Shown here piece after piece: positions 4,924 through 5,960 of a stretch of 5,960 nucleotides of DNA. Source of the stretch: JAPLGZ01 sp038318235 (GTDB lineage: Bacteria; Chloroflexota; Anaerolineae; Caldilineales; Caldilineaceae); NCBI GenBank assembly GCA_038318235.1, contig JBBQBY010000429.1, positions 1 through 5,960 on the forward strand. Reading direction: 5' to 3'. Positions within the stretch are counted from its first letter, which is position 1, and every line of letters starts with the position of its first letter. The notes under the pieces are model-generated. The model saw only the letters and a program-made list of their open reading frames with translations, ran no database searches and was not told where the DNA came from. The position numbers and the translations under genes were made by a program.

Positions 4924-5014
4924 CCCCACTGCCATTCAGGGTAATCCGCCCATCGTGCGGTGACAAACCGCACCTACGCTACACCTCATTTTCCTTAACT
5001 GAATGGCAGTGAGG
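4924..5014. mobile_element. MITE-like palindromic intergenic element
   Basis: A perfect 13-bp inverted repeat (CACTGCCATTCAG at 4927-4939, CTGAATGGCAGTG at 4999-5011) extends to 16 bp per arm with one mismatch (4924-4939 and 4999-5014). It encloses 59 bp containing a perfect inner hairpin, GTGCGGT-GACAA-ACCGCAC (4955-4973). No protein is encoded. The size, terminal inverted repeats and nested hairpin fit a miniature inverted-repeat element or REP-like sequence. It fills most of the 160-bp gap between the monooxygenase and the next gene and could also end or insulate transcripts, although no T-run directly follows either stem. Confidence 0.65.
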
Positions 5015-5069
5015 CTAGGGAGAGGTCTGGGTTGCATGACACTAAAACAACCAAAAGGAACCTGTACAC

Positions 5070-5834
5070 ATGCACATAGCACTTACTCGTGCCGTTAGTC
5101 CGAATATCGGCCAGTGTGAATTGACCCATATGGAGCGCCAACCAATTGATGTTGCGTTGGCCCAGGCCCAACATCATCAGTATGAAACAGCGTTAAAAGC
5201 GCTCGGCTATCAGCTTGTCCAATTGCCCGCAGAACCGGCCTTGCCCGATTCTGTCTTTGTCGAGGACACCGCGGTGGTGCTCGATGAACTCGCGATTATC
5301 ACACGGCCCGGTGCGGATTCGCGCAAGCCGGAAACAATTTCAATCGCTAAGGCGCTGGAATCCTATCGAACTTTGCACCCGATTGTTGCACCCGCCACCG
5401 TGGATGGCGGCGATGTACTGCGGGTGGGGAAAACGCTGTATGTGGGGCTGTCGAGTCGCAGCAACCAAGCCGCGGTTGACCAGATGACGGTCATTCTAAA
5501 GCCCTTTGGGTATACGATGCAGGGCGTACAAGTGACTGGCTTCCTCCATTTAAAATCAGCCGTGACGCAGGTGGCGAAACAGACTTTGCTGATCAATCCG
5601 CGTTGGGTGGATGCCGCGATTTTTGGCGATATTGAAATTATCGAGATCGACCCGACCGAAGCCTACGCGGCCAACACGCTCCTGCTGGGTGAAACGGTGA
5701 TCTATCCGACCAGTTATCCGCGCACGCGCCAAAAATTAGAGCAGCACGGCATTGCTGTGCGAGCCGTTGATGTTTCGGAATTGATCAAAGCTGAGGGAGC
5801 AGTGACTTGTTGTAGTTTGATTTTTAATCGGTAG
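5070..5834 (+). CDS. ddaH: Dimethylarginine dimethylaminohydrolase (DDAH)
   Basis: A 254-residue protein of the guanidino-group-modifying (amidinotransferase/arginine deiminase) superfamily. It hydrolyses N-omega-methylated arginines to citrulline plus mono- or dimethylamine. Visible landmarks in order are FVEDTAVV (63-70), ITRPGADSRKPE (77-88), the DGGDVL block (112-117), VGLSSRSNQ (125-133), HLKS with the catalytic His160, and EGAVTCCS (242-249), where Cys247 aligns with the nucleophile. The DGGDVL, VGLS.R.NQ and TCCS segments are more like animal DDAH than arginine deiminase, and the length is the usual bacterial DDAH size. AAAGGAA at about 5054-5060 supports the start. The TAG stop overlaps the ribosome-binding site of the next gene, so the two are translationally linked. 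Plausible roles are use of methylarginines as nitrogen source or their removal after protein turnover. A promoter of its own was not identified. Confidence 0.92.
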   Translation: MHIALTRAVSPNIGQCELTHMERQPIDVALAQAQHHQYETALKALGYQLVQLPAEPALPDSVFVEDTAVVLDELAIITRPGADSRKPETISIAKALESYRTLHPIVAPATVDGGDVLRVGKTLYVGLSSRSNQAAVDQMTVILKPFGYTMQGVQVTGFLHLKSAVTQVAKQTLLINPRWVDAAIFGDIEIIEIDPTEAYAANTLLLGETVIYPTSYPRTRQKLEQHGIAVRAVDVSELIKAEGAVTCCSLIFNR

Positions 5835-5837
5835 GAG
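5832..5837 (+). promoter_or_regulatory. Stop/ribosome-binding-site overlap coupling ddaH to the next gene
   Basis: TAGGAG holds both the ddaH stop (5832-5834) and the AGGAG ribosome-binding site (5833-5837) of the gene starting at 5844, with 6-nt spacing. Ribosomes ending ddaH are placed to reinitiate, so the two genes form one operon. Confidence 0.8.
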
Positions 5838-5843
5838 CAGCAT

Positions 5844-5960
5844 ATGGAGCAAACACCAGAGAGCCGTTGGGGGGGCTACTATAATGCCCAGATCGGTCGT
5901 GCTGTACGGCCATTTTTGTTAGATGCCTTGGCGCGCTTCGATGCGCCGTCTCCACGACCA
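5844..5960 (+). CDS. Probable class I SAM-dependent methyltransferase (5' part only)
   Basis: An ATG 9 nt after the ddaH stop, preceded by AGGAG, opens a frame of 39 codons that leaves the window. It begins MEQTPESRWGGYYNAQIGRA and continues through RPFLLDALARF to a proline-rich turn. In class I methyltransferases a 'W..YY' opening and a helix of this kind commonly come just before the glycine-rich SAM-binding loop, which would lie beyond the edge. No catalytic or SAM-binding residue is visible, so the call rests on N-terminal resemblance alone; a hypothetical protein is the alternative. Co-translation with ddaH is clear from the spacing. Confidence 0.5.
   Translation, partial: MEQTPESRWGGYYNAQIGRAVRPFLLDALARFDAPSPRP

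Noticed and set aside
4955..4995. An intrinsic terminator from the inner hairpin of the palindromic element plus downstream T residues
   Set aside because: The T-rich stretch begins about 15 nt after the stem and is interrupted, so it does not meet the usual hairpin-plus-U-tract form.

Overview
The window looks like chromosomal DNA from a free-living bacterium of moderate GC content. A xisH/xisI pair, several GC-rich palindromic intergenic repeats and this mix of enzymes are what I would expect in Chloroflexota or, second choice, Cyanobacteria. That placement is from memory and was not tested. No rRNA, tRNA, CRISPR array or transposase gene was seen.

Layout. Positions 1-155 (minus) hold the first 51 codons of a GatB/YqeY-domain protein. 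Positions 156-331 are a non-coding block of GC-rich hairpins. A TVP38/TMEM64 (VTT-domain) membrane protein lies at 332-1012 on the minus strand, with a near-ideal promoter so close to its ATG that the mRNA is probably leaderless. A divergent intergenic region (1013-1195) separates it from a plus-strand series: short-chain enoyl-CoA hydratase (1196-2038), cyclase-family metal hydrolase (2153-2941), xisH (2975-3391), xisI (3379-3714), FAD-dependent monooxygenase (3767-4909), a MITE-like palindromic element (about 4924-5014), dimethylarginine dimethylaminohydrolase (5070-5834), and the first 39 codons of a probable SAM-dependent methyltransferase (5844 to the edge).

The most interesting structure is the xisH-xisI module. 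It sits between the cyclase and the monooxygenase and is bounded by a 31-bp direct repeat (2919-2949 and 3729-3759, 30/31 identical, offset exactly 810 bp). The left copy is the last codons and stop of the cyclase plus 8 bases. The right copy repeats those codons as non-coding DNA just before the monooxygenase start. The module is clearly more AT-rich (about 43% GC over 3001-3360) than the cyclase (about 61% over 2401-2760). Recombination between the copies would remove exactly 810 bp and leave an intact cyclase 15 nt upstream of the monooxygenase. This looks like a compact cassette inserted into a former cyclase-monooxygenase operon. XisH and XisI are named for controlling fdxN-element excision in Anabaena, but no recombinase is present here, so their job in this setting is open.

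The enzymes do not form a pathway I recognise. The hydratase suggests fatty-acid or other acyl-CoA degradation. The cyclase and monooxygenase may once have formed a small operon acting on an unknown (perhaps aromatic) substrate. The methylarginine hydrolase and the methyltransferase are tightly coupled and probably co-translated.
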